This document shows, piece after piece, positions 8,577-16,903 of a DNA stretch of 16,983 bases. The notes beneath the pieces were generated by a model. That model was given only the letters and a program-made list of their open reading frames with translations, did no database searches and was not told where the DNA came from. The DNA lies in contig JASLDQ010000033.1 in assembly GCA_030151505.1 (NCBI GenBank), positions 1-16,983 of the forward strand, written 5' to 3'. This stretch comes from Chromobacteriaceae bacterium (GTDB lineage: Bacteria > Pseudomonadota > Gammaproteobacteria > Burkholderiales > Aquaspirillaceae). Position 1 is the first letter of the stretch; each line of letters opens with the position of its first letter. Made by a program: the position numbers and the translations under genes.

Positions 8577-10268
8577 CTAGTGGGCGGACCAGATCGCCAG
8601 ATGTTCGACGACCGGCCCCAGCGCCAGCGCCGGCAGATAGGTCAGCGCGCCGACCAGCAGCACGCTGCCGATCAAGAGGCCGATGAACAGGCCGCCGTGG
8701 GTCGGCATGCTGCCGGCGGTCTGTGGCAGGGTTTTCTTGGCAGCCAGCGAACCGGCCAGTGCCATCACCGGCACGATCACCGCGAAGCGGCCCAGCCACA
8801 TCGCCGCGCCCAGCATGCCGTTGTAGAACGGCGTGTTGGCGGACAGGCCGGCAAAGGCGCTGCCATTGTTGTTGGCGGCGGACGAGAAGGCATACAGCAC
8901 TTCGGAGAAACCGTGGGCGCCGGGGTTGGCCAGCCCGGCCAGACCGGGCTCGATCACCACCGCGACGGCGGTGCCGGCCAGCACCAGCGTCGGCGTGGCC
9001 AGAATCACCATCGCCACCATCTTCATGTCGAAGGCCTCGATCTTCTTGCCCAGATACTCCGGCGTGCGGCCCACCATCAGCCCGGCGACGAACACCGCCA
9101 GCACGGCGAACACCAGCATCCCGTACAGGCCGGAGCCGACGCCGCCGAACACCACTTCGCCCAGCTGCATCAACCACATCGGGATCATCCCGCCCAGCGC
9201 GGTGAAGGAATCGTGCATGGCGTTGACCGCGCCGCAGCTGGCGGCGGTGGTCACGGCGGCGAACAGGCTGGTGCCGGCGATGCCGAAGCGCATCTCCTTG
9301 CCTTCCAGATTGCCGACACTGCCATCCGCCCCCAGTGCGGCGAGCACGGGATTGCCCTGCGATTCGAAATAGGCCACGGCAAAGGCGGCCGCGATGAACA
9401 TCGCGCTCATCGCCAGATAGATCGCCCAGCCTTGCCGCCGGTCGCCGACCACACGGCCGAAGGTATGGGTAAGGCCGGCCGGGATCAGGAAAATCGCCAG
9501 CATCTGCAAGAGGTTGGACAGCTCGTTCGGGTTCTCGAACGGATGCGACGAGTTGGCGTTGAAGAAGCCGCCGCCGTTGGTGCCCAGCAACTTGATCGCC
9601 TCCTGCGAGGCCACCGGCCCCATCGCCAGCGTCTGTTCGTGTCCGGCCAGGCCGGTGAAGCTCAGGTAGCCGGACAGGTTCTGCAGCACGCCCTGGCTGA
9701 CGAACGCCAGCGCCAGCACGATGGACAGCGGCAGGAGCAGATACAGCGAAATCCGCAGGATGTCGGCCCAGAAGTTGCCGAGATCGCCGGTTTCGCGCCG
9801 GGCAAAGCCGCGCATCAGCGCAAAGGCCACCGCGATGCCGGTCGCCGCCGACAGGAAGTTCTGCACGGTCAGGCCCAGCATCTGGGTCAGATAGCTCATC
9901 GTGCTTTCGCCGGCATAACCCTGCCAGTTGGTGTTGGCGACGAAGCTGATCGCGGTGTTGAATGCCGAGTCCGGCGCCACCGCGCCAAAATGCTGCGGAT
10001 TGAACGGCAGGCCGCCTTGTACGCGCTGCAGCAGGTAAAGCGCGAGCGCCCCGACCAAGTTGAACACCAGCAAGGCCAGCGTGTAGTCGCGCCAGCCCAT
10101 GCTCTCGTTGCGCAAGCCGCAGATGCGCAGCAGCGCGGCGTCGATGCGCCGCCAGCGTCCGGGCAAGGTGCCGTCGGCCAGCGGCGCCATCCACGCGCCC
10201 ATCGGTCGGGCGCTGAGGGTCAACAGGAGCATGAACAGCCCCAGCAACATGGCGAACGAAGTCATCAT
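8577..10268 (-). CDS. kdpA: KdpA, K+-channel-like translocating subunit
   Basis: KdpA binds and passes K+ through a channel-like pore of four repeated M1-P-M2 units. The 563-residue protein matches E. coli KdpA (557). Selectivity-filter segments are visible in order: [15 protein letters not shown] (109-122), [19 protein letters not shown] (229-247, with G232 as in E. coli), [17 protein letters not shown] (338-354) and [14 protein letters not shown] (461-474). About ten hydrophobic helices are present. The ATG at 10268 is chosen because it has a GGAGG ribosome site 7 bases upstream and overlaps the kdpF stop by four bases (ATGA). The next codon is also ATG (10265), so the second Met could be used. 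Earlier in-frame starts would read through kdpF and are rejected. Confidence 0.97.
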   Translation of the reverse strand: MMTSFAMLLGLFMLLLTLSARPMGAWMAPLADGTLPGRWRRIDAALLRICGLRNESMGWRDYTLALLVFNLVGALALYLLQRVQGGLPFNPQHFGAVAPDSAFNTAISFVANTNWQGYAGESTMSYLTQMLGLTVQNFLSAATGIAVAFALMRGFARRETGDLGNFWADILRISLYLLLPLSIVLALAFVSQGVLQNLSGYLSFTGLAGHEQTLAMGPVASQEAIKLLGTNGGGFFNANSSHPFENPNELSNLLQMLAIFLIPAGLTHTFGRVVGDRRQGWAIYLAMSAMFIAAAFAVAYFESQGNPVLAALGADGSVGNLEGKEMRFGIAGTSLFAAVTTAASCGAVNAMHDSFTALGGMIPMWLMQLGEVVFGGVGSGLYGMLVFAVLAVFVAGLMVGRTPEYLGKKIEAFDMKMVAMVILATPTLVLAGTAVAVVIEPGLAGLANPGAHGFSEVLYAFSSAANNNGSAFAGLSANTPFYNGMLGAAMWLGRFAVIVPVMALAGSLAAKKTLPQTAGSMPTHGGLFIGLLIGSVLLVGALTYLPALALGPVVEHLAIWSAH

Positions 10269-10357
10269 GCTATGTCCTCCGCGTTCAACAGCGCATAGAC
10301 CAGCCACACGCCCAAAGCCAGCGCCAGCGCGCCGGCCACCCACGTCAGCGTACCCAT
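10265..10357 (-). CDS. kdpF: KdpF, small stabilising subunit of the K+ ATPase
   Basis: KdpF is a single-helix peptide that stabilises KdpFABC at the KdpA surface. This 30-codon frame encodes [20 protein letters not shown] and then [10 protein letters not shown]. The ending YALLNAE is the KdpF family signature. It has a GGAGG ribosome site (AAGGAGGCG) 4 bases before the ATG. Its start overlaps the stop of the upstream 32-residue peptide by one base, and its stop overlaps the kdpA start by four bases, so translation is probably coupled through all three. Confidence 0.93.
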   Translation of the reverse strand: MGTLTWVAGALALALGVWLVYALLNAEDIA

Positions 10358-10455
10358 CACGCCTCCTTCCGCGACAACGTCGCGTAAACCGACATCAAGC
10401 CCTGCATGCCCAGATAGAGCGCGGCAAGAGCTGTCAGCCAAATCAGATCGCTCAT
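10357..10455 (-). CDS. small single-helix membrane peptide, first gene of the kdp operon (unrecognised)
   Basis: A 32-codon frame begins [20 protein letters not shown] and ends with a basic tail, TLSRKEA. A hydrophobic stretch of about 18 residues (4-21) predicts one membrane helix. A GGGGA ribosome site lies 6 bases upstream of the ATG at 10455, and the stop overlaps the kdpF ATG by one base (TGATG). It is therefore arranged like a real first gene of the operon. It is not KdpF, which follows with its own signature. I do not recognise the family. Its place suggests an extra regulatory or assembly peptide for KdpFABC, or a translation-coupling leader; this is inference. Confidence 0.7.
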   Translation of the reverse strand: MSDLIWLTALAALYLGMQGLMSVYATLSRKEA

Positions 10456-10480
10456 TACAAATCCCCTGTCAGTAACAGAC

Positions 10481-10508
10481 CCTGTAACTGTAGGGAACGA
10501 ACCGCAAA
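10481..10508 (-). promoter_or_regulatory. candidate kdp promoter core
   Basis: Downstream of the KdpE box, TTTGCG (10508-10503) and TACAGG (10486-10481) are separated by 16 bases. Both are poor sigma-70 matches, as expected for an activator-dependent promoter. The -35 lies 26 bases beyond the operator. This would start the mRNA near 10474 and give a leader of about 20 bases that carries the GGGGA ribosome site. Other spacings are possible. Confidence 0.4.
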
Positions 10509-10525
10509 ATCCGGGTTAAAAAACA

Positions 10526-10553
10526 GGGGATGTATGTAAAGAAGATATAAAAA
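10526..10553 (-). promoter_or_regulatory. KdpE operator upstream of the kdp operon
   Basis: On the minus strand the sequence TTTATA (10551-10546), TCTTC, TTTACA (10540-10535) forms the T-rich direct half-sites expected for KdpE, with a 5-base spacer. From memory it closely resembles the E. coli kdpFABC operator, including the preceding CATTTTTATA. It lies about 80 bases before the first kdp start codon and is an AT-rich patch in GC-rich DNA. This supports positive control by the KdpE encoded in the same operon. Confidence 0.8.
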
Positions 10554-10779
10554 TGCGCGAGCCGGCCGGAGGTTGGCGGCAGATGCCGAATGAAGCCGGA
10601 GCAGCGGCGGCGGTGGTCAGGGCGGGCAAGAAACCCGCGGGCGGACCGGACGGCGTTCAGGAGGAACGGACGGCCGCGCCCGGCCGTACATCGAAGCCGT
10701 GGCGCGGATCAGCGTGTCCGCGACGCCCAGCAGACGGAACGGGCGCAGCAGTCAACTGGAAGGACGCCGGGGGAAGGCC
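10554..10779. other. intergenic region between mrpG and the kdp operator
   Basis: These 226 bases contain no gene I can support. There is a short GC hairpin, ACGGCC/GGCCGT with a 6-base loop, at 10670-10687, and a GCGGG/CCCGC stem near 10621-10640. Neither is followed by a T-run on the minus strand. No convincing intrinsic terminator for the mrp operon is therefore visible here, and read-through into kdp is possible. Confidence 0.5.
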
Positions 10780-11091
10780 TCAGCCGCGGTGGCGGAACAT
10801 GGCGGCGCGCATCAGCAGCATGGCCGTGACCGGGGATGTCACCACGATCAACATCGTGATCAGCACCTCGTGGATGACCGGCCGTTGCGCCAGCGCCGAC
10901 GAGACGAGAATGGAGGCCAGCAACACGCAGCCGGCGCCGAGCGTGTTGCCCATGGTGGGGGCATGGATGCGCGCGTAGAACACGTCCAGCCGCAAGAGGC
11001 CGAGCGAGCCGACCAGGGTCAGCAGGCCGCCGCCGGCGAGCAGGAGCGCGGCCGGCAAGGCTGCCCACAGCGGAACATCGGCGAGATTCAT
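10780..11091 (-). CDS. mrpG: MrpG, Na+(K+)/H+ antiporter subunit G
   Basis: MrpG is a small three-helix subunit of the multisubunit cation/proton antiporter. The 103-residue protein contains the family features GSLGLLRLDVFYARIHAPTM and GAGCVLLAS, followed by a third helix with LITMLIVVTSPVTAMLLMRAA. The ATG at 11091 overlaps the mrpF stop by four bases (ATGA) and has a GAGGTGAT ribosome site 6 bases before it. It is the last gene of the operon. Its length is close to the usual 100-120 residues. Confidence 0.95.
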   Translation of the reverse strand: MNLADVPLWAALPAALLLAGGGLLTLVGSLGLLRLDVFYARIHAPTMGNTLGAGCVLLASILVSSALAQRPVIHEVLITMLIVVTSPVTAMLLMRAAMFRHRG

Positions 11092-11369
11092 GGCTCGATC
11101 ACCTCTCCGCGCAGCAGAAATTTGGCCATGGCGGCGGCGCCGACGAAACCGAACAGGGCGATCAGCAGCGCAATGTCGAAGTAAATGGCCGACCCAAAGC
11201 CGATGCCCAGCGTCAACACGGTCAGCATTCCGTTGATGTAGAGGGTGTCGAGGGCGAGCACGCGGTCTTCGGCAGTGGGGCCGCGCAGCAGCCGGATGGT
11301 CGCGCACACCATGGCGACGGCAAAACAGACCAGGGCGAAGCCGACAGCCCAGGCAAGAACGGCGTTCAT
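11088..11369 (-). CDS. mrpF: MrpF, Na+(K+)/H+ antiporter subunit F
   Basis: MrpF is a small three-helix subunit found in every Mrp complex. The 93-residue protein has the family core RLLRGPTAEDRVLALDTLYI, followed by helices with GIGFGSAIYFDIALLIALFGFVG and the C-terminal GEVIEP. The ATG at 11369 overlaps the mrpE stop by four bases and follows a GGAG site 8 bases upstream. An in-frame earlier start at 11423 would read back into mrpE and is rejected. Confidence 0.96.
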   Translation of the reverse strand: MNAVLAWAVGFALVCFAVAMVCATIRLLRGPTAEDRVLALDTLYINGMLTVLTLGIGFGSAIYFDIALLIALFGFVGAAAMAKFLLRGEVIEP

Positions 11370-11854
11370 TCGAATATCTCCATCAGGGGGCGTTCGTAAC
11401 GCTGCTTGATCGTCCGCAGCCATACCGCTTCGTCCTGCAGGTCGAGGACATGCAGCGTCAGCACGTTGCTGTCGGGATCAAGCCCGGACCACACCGTGCC
11501 GGGCGTGGCGGTGATGATCATGCTCAGCATCGCCAGACCGTGCGGGTCGCGCATATCGAGCGGAATCCGCATGAAGCCGACATGCGGCTGGCGCCGGGAA
11601 GCGCCGAGCACGATGCTGCCCACCGCCAGATTGGAACGGACGACGTCGATGCATACGTGGACGATCAGCCCGATCGCCACATGCAGACGGTGCGGCCAGG
11701 CCGGCAGCGGCCGGAGCGCCCGGGCGGCGAGCGTGACCAGTACGGCGAGCGCCAGCCCGAGCACGATCTGCCCCGCGTCGAGGCTGTCGTTGAGCAGCAG
11801 CCACATGGCCAGCAGGAAGACCGGCAGGATCGGCAGCAGGGATTTGCGTTTCAT
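11366..11854 (-). CDS. mrpE: MrpE, Na+(K+)/H+ antiporter subunit E
   Basis: MrpE is a membrane subunit needed for assembly or activity of the Mrp antiporter. The 162-residue protein begins MKRKSLLPILPVFLLAMWLL, has a second hydrophobic block (about 33-49), then the family pattern VCIDVVRSNLAVGSIVL and PHGLAMLSMIITATPGTVW in its cytoplasmic half. The ATG at 11854 overlaps the mrpD stop by four bases. The ribosome site is unusual, a run of eight G residues (11866-11859) four bases before the ATG, which is also inside the end of mrpD. Upstream extension of the frame is only the shadow of mrpD. Confidence 0.95.
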   Translation of the reverse strand: MKRKSLLPILPVFLLAMWLLLNDSLDAGQIVLGLALAVLVTLAARALRPLPAWPHRLHVAIGLIVHVCIDVVRSNLAVGSIVLGASRRQPHVGFMRIPLDMRDPHGLAMLSMIITATPGTVWSGLDPDSNVLTLHVLDLQDEAVWLRTIKQRYERPLMEIFE

Positions 11855-13466
11855 TTCGCCCCCCCCGCCCCGCCGGCCGGCAGCACGGCGCCGACATAGC
11901 CGCGCGCATCGTGCAGCGAGGCAGCCGTGGCGTTGAAATACGCCATGGCCGGCCCCGCCCCCATCGCCAGCATCACGCACAGCAGGATCAGTCCCGCGAC
12001 CGGGCCAGCCTCGAGCCACTGCAGCCGCGGCACGCTGCGTGCGGTACTCCAGAACACCAGAATGCCGAGGCGCGACAGCGTGATAACCCCGGCCAGACCG
12101 GACAGCAGCAAGGCGGCGATGAACAGCCAGGCTAGCGTCGCGCCTGCCTCCGGCACGGCAGCGATCGCGGCGGCAAGCAGGGAGAACTTGGCGACAAAGC
12201 CGGACAGCGGCGGCAGGCCGGTCAGCAGCAGCGCGCAGGACACGAAGGACAGGCCGAGGAAGGCCATGGCGGCCGGAATCGCGACGCCCGCCATGTCGTC
12301 CGGGTGCTCGGAGCCGTGGGCATCCTCCAGCCCGAAGGCCTCGAAGCTGACGGCGAGGAGGCTGGCAGCGGCGGAACGGTCGCGCTCGGCCAGCTCGATC
12401 AGCATGAAGAAGGCACCGCTGCCGAGCACCGAGCTGACCAGGTAGAACAGGGCCGGGCCGGTCATGCTGGTGCCGGTAAAGCCGATCGCGGCCAGCAGGG
12501 TGCCGGACGACACGATGACGAGAAAGCCCGCCAGCCGCTCCAGTTGCTGCGAAGCCAGTACGCCCAGCGTACCGGTGGCGATGGTCAAGAGGCCCAGACT
12601 GAACAGCCAGTCGCCGCCGAACGGCGCAGGCGCGCCGGCAACGTGCAGCAGGGTTTCCAGCCGCAGCACCGCGTAGACGCCGACCTTGGTCAGGATGGCG
12701 AACACGCCGGCCACCGGCGCGGCGGCCGCCCCGTAGGCGGCGGGCAGCCAGAAGTTGAGCGGCCACGCGCCGGCCTTGACCAGAAACACGATGCCGAGCA
12801 GCGCGGCGCCGATGTCGAACAGGGTGCGGTCGGCGGCGGCGAGCGCGGGCACCCGCGTGGCCAGATCGGCCAGGTTGAGCGTGCCGGTGATGCCGTAGAT
12901 GAGGGCGGCGGCGATCAGGAACAGCAGCGAAGCCACCAGATTGACCACGATGTAGTGCAAGCCGGACTTGACCCGGGCCGGCCCCGAGCCGTGCAGCACC
13001 AGTCCGTAGGACGCCGCCAGCAGCACCTCGAAGAACACGAACAGGTTGAACAGGTCGCCGGTCAGGAACGCCCCGTTCAGCCCCATCAGCAGGAACTGGA
13101 ACAGCGTCAGGTAATGCACGCCGGCCCGCTCCCAGCGCGCCAGCGAATACACCAGCGTCGCCAGCCCCAGAACGGCCGTCAGGCACAGCATGATGGTGGC
13201 GAGCCGGTCCACCACCAGCACGATGCCGATAGGGGCGGCCCAGTTACCCAGCGCATAGACGCCGATCGCCCGCTCCACGGCGCGGACAGCAGGCCGGCGG
13301 CCATGGCAAACAGGACGAGCGCGACCGCCAGCTGGGCCAGCGTGGCGATCAGGGCGATGGTCGCGCGCGTACCGCGCCGCGTTTCGCTGAGCGTCAGCAG
13401 CACGGCGCCGGCCAGCAGCGGCAGCAGCACCGGCAGGATGGGCAGATGTTGTTGCCAGCCGCTCAT
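11851..13466 (-). pseudogene. mrpD: MrpD, Na+(K+)/H+ antiporter subunit D, apparently frameshifted after codon 62
   Basis: MrpD is a proton-pumping-type subunit homologous to complex I NuoM/NuoN and to MrpA. The natural start is ATG 13466, with a GGAGG site 6 bases upstream. From there MSGWQQHLPILPVLLPLLAG and the first 62 residues look like a normal MrpD N-terminus. The frame then goes wrong and ends at 13179. The remaining 475 codons (13278 to 11851) are in another frame, where VERAIGVYALGNWAAPIGIV continues the protein. Adding one base near 13279-13283 (GCGCCGTGG to GCGGCCGTGG) restores a 538-residue MrpD. Key residues, numbered in the repaired protein, are E147 in FFEVLLAASYG, K231 in LVKAGAWPLNFWLP and K261 in ILTKVGVYAVLR. 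Translation might also restart at GTG 13278, giving a 475-residue protein without the first helices. A sequencing error is a serious alternative. Confidence 0.85.
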
Positions 13467-13546
13467 CGGCGCCCTCCGCAACGGAACGGCGGGCTAGTCA
13501 GGCGGCCGTGGCGGCACGGCGGGGGGAAACGACGGGCGTGCATCAT
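13463..13546 (-). CDS. 27-codon linker frame between mrpC and mrpD (doubtful)
   Basis: The 76-base gap between mrpC and mrpD contains an ATG frame whose start overlaps the mrpC stop (ATGA) and whose stop overlaps the mrpD start (ATGA). The predicted peptide is rich in Arg and Pro, has no hydrophobic segment and resembles nothing I know. It may be a translation-coupling leader or chance. I would not count it as a protein gene without more evidence. Confidence 0.2.
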   Translation of the reverse strand: MMHARRFPPPCRHGRLTSPPFRCGGRR

Positions 13547-13890
13547 TCTTTTTCAGGCTCCCGACCATCGACGTGGTCTGTGCCGCTCAACCCGCGCGAG
13601 GCGAGCAGGACGACGAGAAACAGGGCGGTGGTGGCAAAGCCGATGACGATGGCGGTCAGCACCAGCGCCTGCGGCACCGGGTCGGCGTACAGCGCCGGGT
13701 TGCCGCCCTGGGCCGGGTCGATCACCGGCGCATTGCCGACCCGCAGCCGCCCCATGCCGAAGATGAACAGGTTGACCGCATACCCGAGCAGCGACAGCCC
13801 CATGATGATCTGGAAGGTGCGCGGTCGCAGCAGCAGGTAAACGCCCGATCCGGCCATGATGCCGATCGCCAGGGCCAGTACGATTTCCAT
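13543..13890 (-). CDS. mrpC: MrpC, Na+(K+)/H+ antiporter subunit C
   Basis: MrpC is the NuoK-like three-helix subunit of the Mrp antiporter. The 115-residue protein begins [20 protein letters not shown] and carries the family core RTFQIIMGLSLLGYAVNLFI, then DPVPQALVLTAIVIGFATTAL, which matches the NuoK/MrpC pattern. The ATG at 13890 overlaps the mrpA stop by one base (TGATG) and has a GGGAGGG ribosome site 5 bases upstream. Its length matches the family. The C-terminal tail is short and charged (HVDGREPEKE). Confidence 0.96.
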   Translation of the reverse strand: MEIVLALAIGIMAGSGVYLLLRPRTFQIIMGLSLLGYAVNLFIFGMGRLRVGNAPVIDPAQGGNPALYADPVPQALVLTAIVIGFATTALFLVVLLASRGLSGTDHVDGREPEKE

Positions 13891-16781
13891 CAAAGCCCTC
13901 CCGGGGTTGTTGCGGTTTTGCTTTGCTGGGCGCGCAAGGACTGGTGGGCAATAGCGACCAGCATCAGCACCGTCGCCCCCACCACCAGCAGGTAGACGCC
14001 CAGATCGAACAGCAGCACGCTCGACAGGTGGATCTCGCCAAGCAGCGGCAAGGTGCCGTGCCAGGCCAGGCTGGAGAGGAAAGGCGTCGATTTCAGCCAG
14101 GCGCCGGCCCCGGCCATGGCGGCACTCAGGAGGCCGAAGGCGATCCACTGGACCGGCCGGATGCGCAGGCGGGATTCAACCCACACCGTGCCGCCGACCA
14201 TGTATTGCAAGATGACCGCCGTCGCCAGCACCAGCCCGCCGACGAAGCCGCCTCCGGGCGCGTTGTGGCCGCGCAGCAGGAAAAACAGCGACACCAGCAT
14301 CGCCATCGGCAGCAACAGGCGCACCAGCACCGCCGGCAGCATCAGATAGCCGTCAGGCAGTCTGGCGGCCGGGTCCGGCGCCCTGCCCTCTCCGGCGCCT
14401 TCCGCGGCGTTCTGCTCGCGCTGCTGGCGCGGCAGCGGCACGCTCTCCGGTGCCGGACGGAAGCGACGCAGCAGCGCGAATACCGTCAGCGCGACGACCG
14501 CGAGCACGGTGATCTCGCCGAAGGTGTCGAAACCGCGGAAATCGACCAGGATCACGTTGACCACGTTGAGCCCGCCGCCCTGCGGCAGCGACTGCTCGAT
14601 GAAGAACGTCGAGATGCCCTCAAGATCGGGTCGGGTCAGCACGGCATAGACGAGTCCGGCGAGCCCCAGCCCGCAAGCCGTGGCGATCAGCAGGTCGCGC
14701 ACGCGCCGCAGATGCATCGCGGCCGTTTCCGGCGCCCGGCCGGCCAGCGCCTCGTCGCGGCGCGGCAGCCAGCGCAGGCCGAGCAGGATCAGCACGGCGG
14801 TGACAACCTCGACCGCGAGCTGGGTCAACGCCAGATCGGGGGCGGACAGCCAGACGAAGGTCAGGCTGGTGGCCAGCCCGGCACCGCCGGACAGTATCAG
14901 GGCGGCCAGGCGGTGATACTTGGCCTGCCACGCGGCCGCCACCGCGCAGACCGCGCCGACCAGCCACAAGATGGCAAAGGCCGGATCGAACGGGGTGGCG
15001 GCGCGCTCGCCCAGGGCCGTTCCCCGCAGCAGCACCGGCAGCAGCGCGCCGCCGAGGGAGACCAGGAACAGCAGGAGCAGCTGCACCTGCAGGCGTGGTG
15101 ACGACAGCCAGCGCATCGCCAGGCCCGCCCCCGACATGAGGGCGGTCAGCGTCCAGTCGAAGGCGCGCTTGCCGTCCAGTCGTTCAAGCAGCGGCACCGC
15201 GCGGCCGGGACGCCGCAGAAAGACGGGATAGAGCACGAGTCCGCCGATCAGGGCGGCGACGCTCATCAGCAGCGGCAGGTTGAGCCCATGCCAGACCGCG
15301 AGGCTGTAGGCAGGCGCCGCGCTGCCGAGCAGCGCGTCGGTCGCGGTTTTCAGGTACGGCCCGATGGTGTGGGCCGGAAACATGCCGACCAGCAGGCAGG
15401 CAAGCACCAGCAAGGCGCTCGGCAACAGCATCCAGCGCGTCGGTTCGTGCGGCTGGTGCGGCAAGTCCGGCGCGGCCGGGCCGAAAAACACCTGATGGAT
15501 GAAGCGCATCGAATAGGCCACGCTGAACATCCCGGCCAGTGTCGCCGCCAGCGGCAGCATGACGCGCTGCCACTCCGGCCGGTCGAGGAAAACCGTTTCG
15601 GCAAAGAACATTTCCTTGGACAGGAAGCCGTTGAGCAGCGGCACGCCAGCCATGGCCGCCGCCGCCACCATCGCCAGCGTGGCGGTGATCGGCATTGCCC
15701 GGTACAGGCCGGACAGGCGCTGCAGGTCGCGGGTGCCGGTTTCGTGGTCGACGATGCCGGCGGCCATGAACAGCGAGGCCTTGAAGGTGGCGTGGTTGAC
15801 GATGTGGAACACCGCCGCCACCAGCGCCAGCGGGCTGTTCATCCCCAGCAGCAGCGTGATGAGGCCAAGGTGGCTGATCGTCGAATAGGCCAGCACGCCC
15901 TTCATGTCCTGCTGGAAGATCGCCAGATAGGCGCCGACCACCAGCGAAGCCAGCCCGGCTCCGCCGATGATCCAGAACCATTCCTCGGTGCCGGCCAGTA
16001 CCGGCCATAGCCGCGCCAGCAGGAACACACCGGCCTTCACCATGGTGGCCGAATGCAGATAGGCCGACACCGGCGTCGGCGCCGCCATCGCGTGCGGCAG
16101 CCAGAACTGGAACGGAAACTGGGCGCTCTTGGTCAACGCGCCGAGCGCGATCAGGCCGAGCACGACCGGATACCACGGATGAGTTTGCACCCGCCCTGCC
16201 GCCGCCAGCACGACGTCCAGATCGTAACTGCCGGCGATATGCCCCAGCAGCAGCATCCCGCCCAGCAGCGCCAGCCCGCCCGCCCCGGTGACAGTCAGGG
16301 CCATGCGCGCGCCGCGGCGGGCATCGGCACGATGATGCCAGTAGGCGATCAGCATGAAGGAGGCAAGACTGGTCAGCTCCCAGAACATCGCCAGCTGGAT
16401 CAGGTTGCCGGACAGCACCACGCCGAGCATCGCCCCCATGAAGGCGAGAAAGAAGGAAAAGAAACGCGGCACCGGATCGGTCGGCGACATGTAGTAGCGG
16501 GCATAGACCACGACCAGGGTTCCCATGGTCGTGACCAGTTGGGCGAACAGCCAGGCAAATCCATCCATGCGCAGGGAAAAATCCAGCCCCGGCATCCACG
16601 CGATGGTAGCCCTCAACACGCCGGCAGCCGCGACCTGCGGATAGAGACCGGCCGTCAGCAAGGCGGCGGCGAGCGCAACCACGCCTGCCAGCCACGCTTC
16701 CGCATTGCGGGCGTTGGAAGGCAGGAAGGCCGCGCACAGGCTGCCGAGGAAGGGAAGGAAGACGATCAGGGCCAAAAGCAT
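13890..16781 (-). CDS. mrpA: fused MrpA-MrpB, Na+(K+)/H+ antiporter subunit A/B
   Basis: This is the largest subunit of the antiporter, with a proton-pumping NuoL-like part joined to MrpB. The protein is 963 residues. Residues 1-500 are the antiporter-like core with E135 in MFWELTS, K218 in [16 protein letters not shown]230, H243/K249 in [11 protein letters not shown] and K334 in NHATFKAS. Residues about 600-775 form the MrpA C-terminal (NuoJ/DUF4040-like) part, with [20 protein letters not shown] and [14 protein letters not shown]. After a charged linker (about 775-808), residues 810-950 are MrpB, with [12 protein letters not shown] and [12 protein letters not shown]. Such AB fusion is known in proteobacterial group 2 Mrp/Pha operons. 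The ATG at 16781 is the only sensible start, since [14 protein letters not shown] is the typical MrpA beginning; the frame open further upstream crosses the terminator. No ribosome site is visible. Confidence 0.96.
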   Translation of the reverse strand: MLLALIVFLPFLGSLCAAFLPSNARNAEAWLAGVVALAAALLTAGLYPQVAAAGVLRATIAWMPGLDFSLRMDGFAWLFAQLVTTMGTLVVVYARYYMSPTDPVPRFFSFFLAFMGAMLGVVLSGNLIQLAMFWELTSLASFMLIAYWHHRADARRGARMALTVTGAGGLALLGGMLLLGHIAGSYDLDVVLAAAGRVQTHPWYPVVLGLIALGALTKSAQFPFQFWLPHAMAAPTPVSAYLHSATMVKAGVFLLARLWPVLAGTEEWFWIIGGAGLASLVVGAYLAIFQQDMKGVLAYSTISHLGLITLLLGMNSPLALVAAVFHIVNHATFKASLFMAAGIVDHETGTRDLQRLSGLYRAMPITATLAMVAAAAMAGVPLLNGFLSKEMFFAETVFLDRPEWQRVMLPLAATLAGMFSVAYSMRFIHQVFFGPAAPDLPHQPHEPTRWMLLPSALLVLACLLVGMFPAHTIGPYLKTATDALLGSAAPAYSLAVWHGLNLPLLMSVAALIGGLVLYPVFLRRPGRAVPLLERLDGKRAFDWTLTALMSGAGLAMRWLSSPRLQVQLLLLFLVSLGGALLPVLLRGTALGERAATPFDPAFAILWLVGAVCAVAAAWQAKYHRLAALILSGGAGLATSLTFVWLSAPDLALTQLAVEVVTAVLILLGLRWLPRRDEALAGRAPETAAMHLRRVRDLLIATACGLGLAGLVYAVLTRPDLEGISTFFIEQSLPQGGGLNVVNVILVDFRGFDTFGEITVLAVVALTVFALLRRFRPAPESVPLPRQQREQNAAEGAGEGRAPDPAARLPDGYLMLPAVLVRLLLPMAMLVSLFFLLRGHNAPGGGFVGGLVLATAVILQYMVGGTVWVESRLRIRPVQWIAFGLLSAAMAGAGAWLKSTPFLSSLAWHGTLPLLGEIHLSSVLLFDLGVYLLVVGATVLMLVAIAHQSLRAQQSKTATTPGGL

Positions 16782-16788
16782 GTGACCA

Positions 16789-16816
16789 ATTGTATCGAAT
16801 CGTACGTTCCAGTAAA
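16789..16816 (-). promoter_or_regulatory. mrp operon promoter
   Basis: TTTACT (16816-16811) and TACAAT (16794-16789) are spaced by 16 bases and match the sigma-70 -35 (4/6) and -10 (5/6) boxes. The -10 ends only 7 bases before the mrpA ATG, so the transcript should begin at or within about two bases of the start codon. The region also lies directly downstream of the terminator, where a new promoter is expected. Confidence 0.6.
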
Positions 16817-16864
16817 GAAATTGAGAACGACTTCCGCATATTCGACCGGAAAGAAATTGCACAT

Positions 16865-16903
16865 AAAAAAACCCCGGCAACGCCACACGTTGCCGGGGTT
16901 TTT
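16865..16903. terminator. bidirectional intrinsic terminator upstream of the mrp operon
   Basis: CCCCGGCAACG (16872-16882), a CCACA loop, and CGTTGCCGGGG (16888-16898) form a perfect 11-bp GC-rich stem. It is flanked by seven A on the left and five T on the right, so it has a U-tract in either direction. It isolates the mrp promoter from transcription of whatever lies to the right. Confidence 0.92.

Noticed and set aside
10553..10978. Plus-strand 141-codon frame across the mrpG-kdp gap
   Set aside because: It overlaps mrpG antisense, begins at the edge of the KdpE operator, has no good ribosome site and gives a composition typical of noncoding GC-rich DNA.
11366..13186. Single 606-codon minus-strand protein covering mrpD and mrpE
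   Set aside because: Only the last 162 codons are MrpE. The first part is an out-of-frame reading of mrpD, so it is not a fusion.
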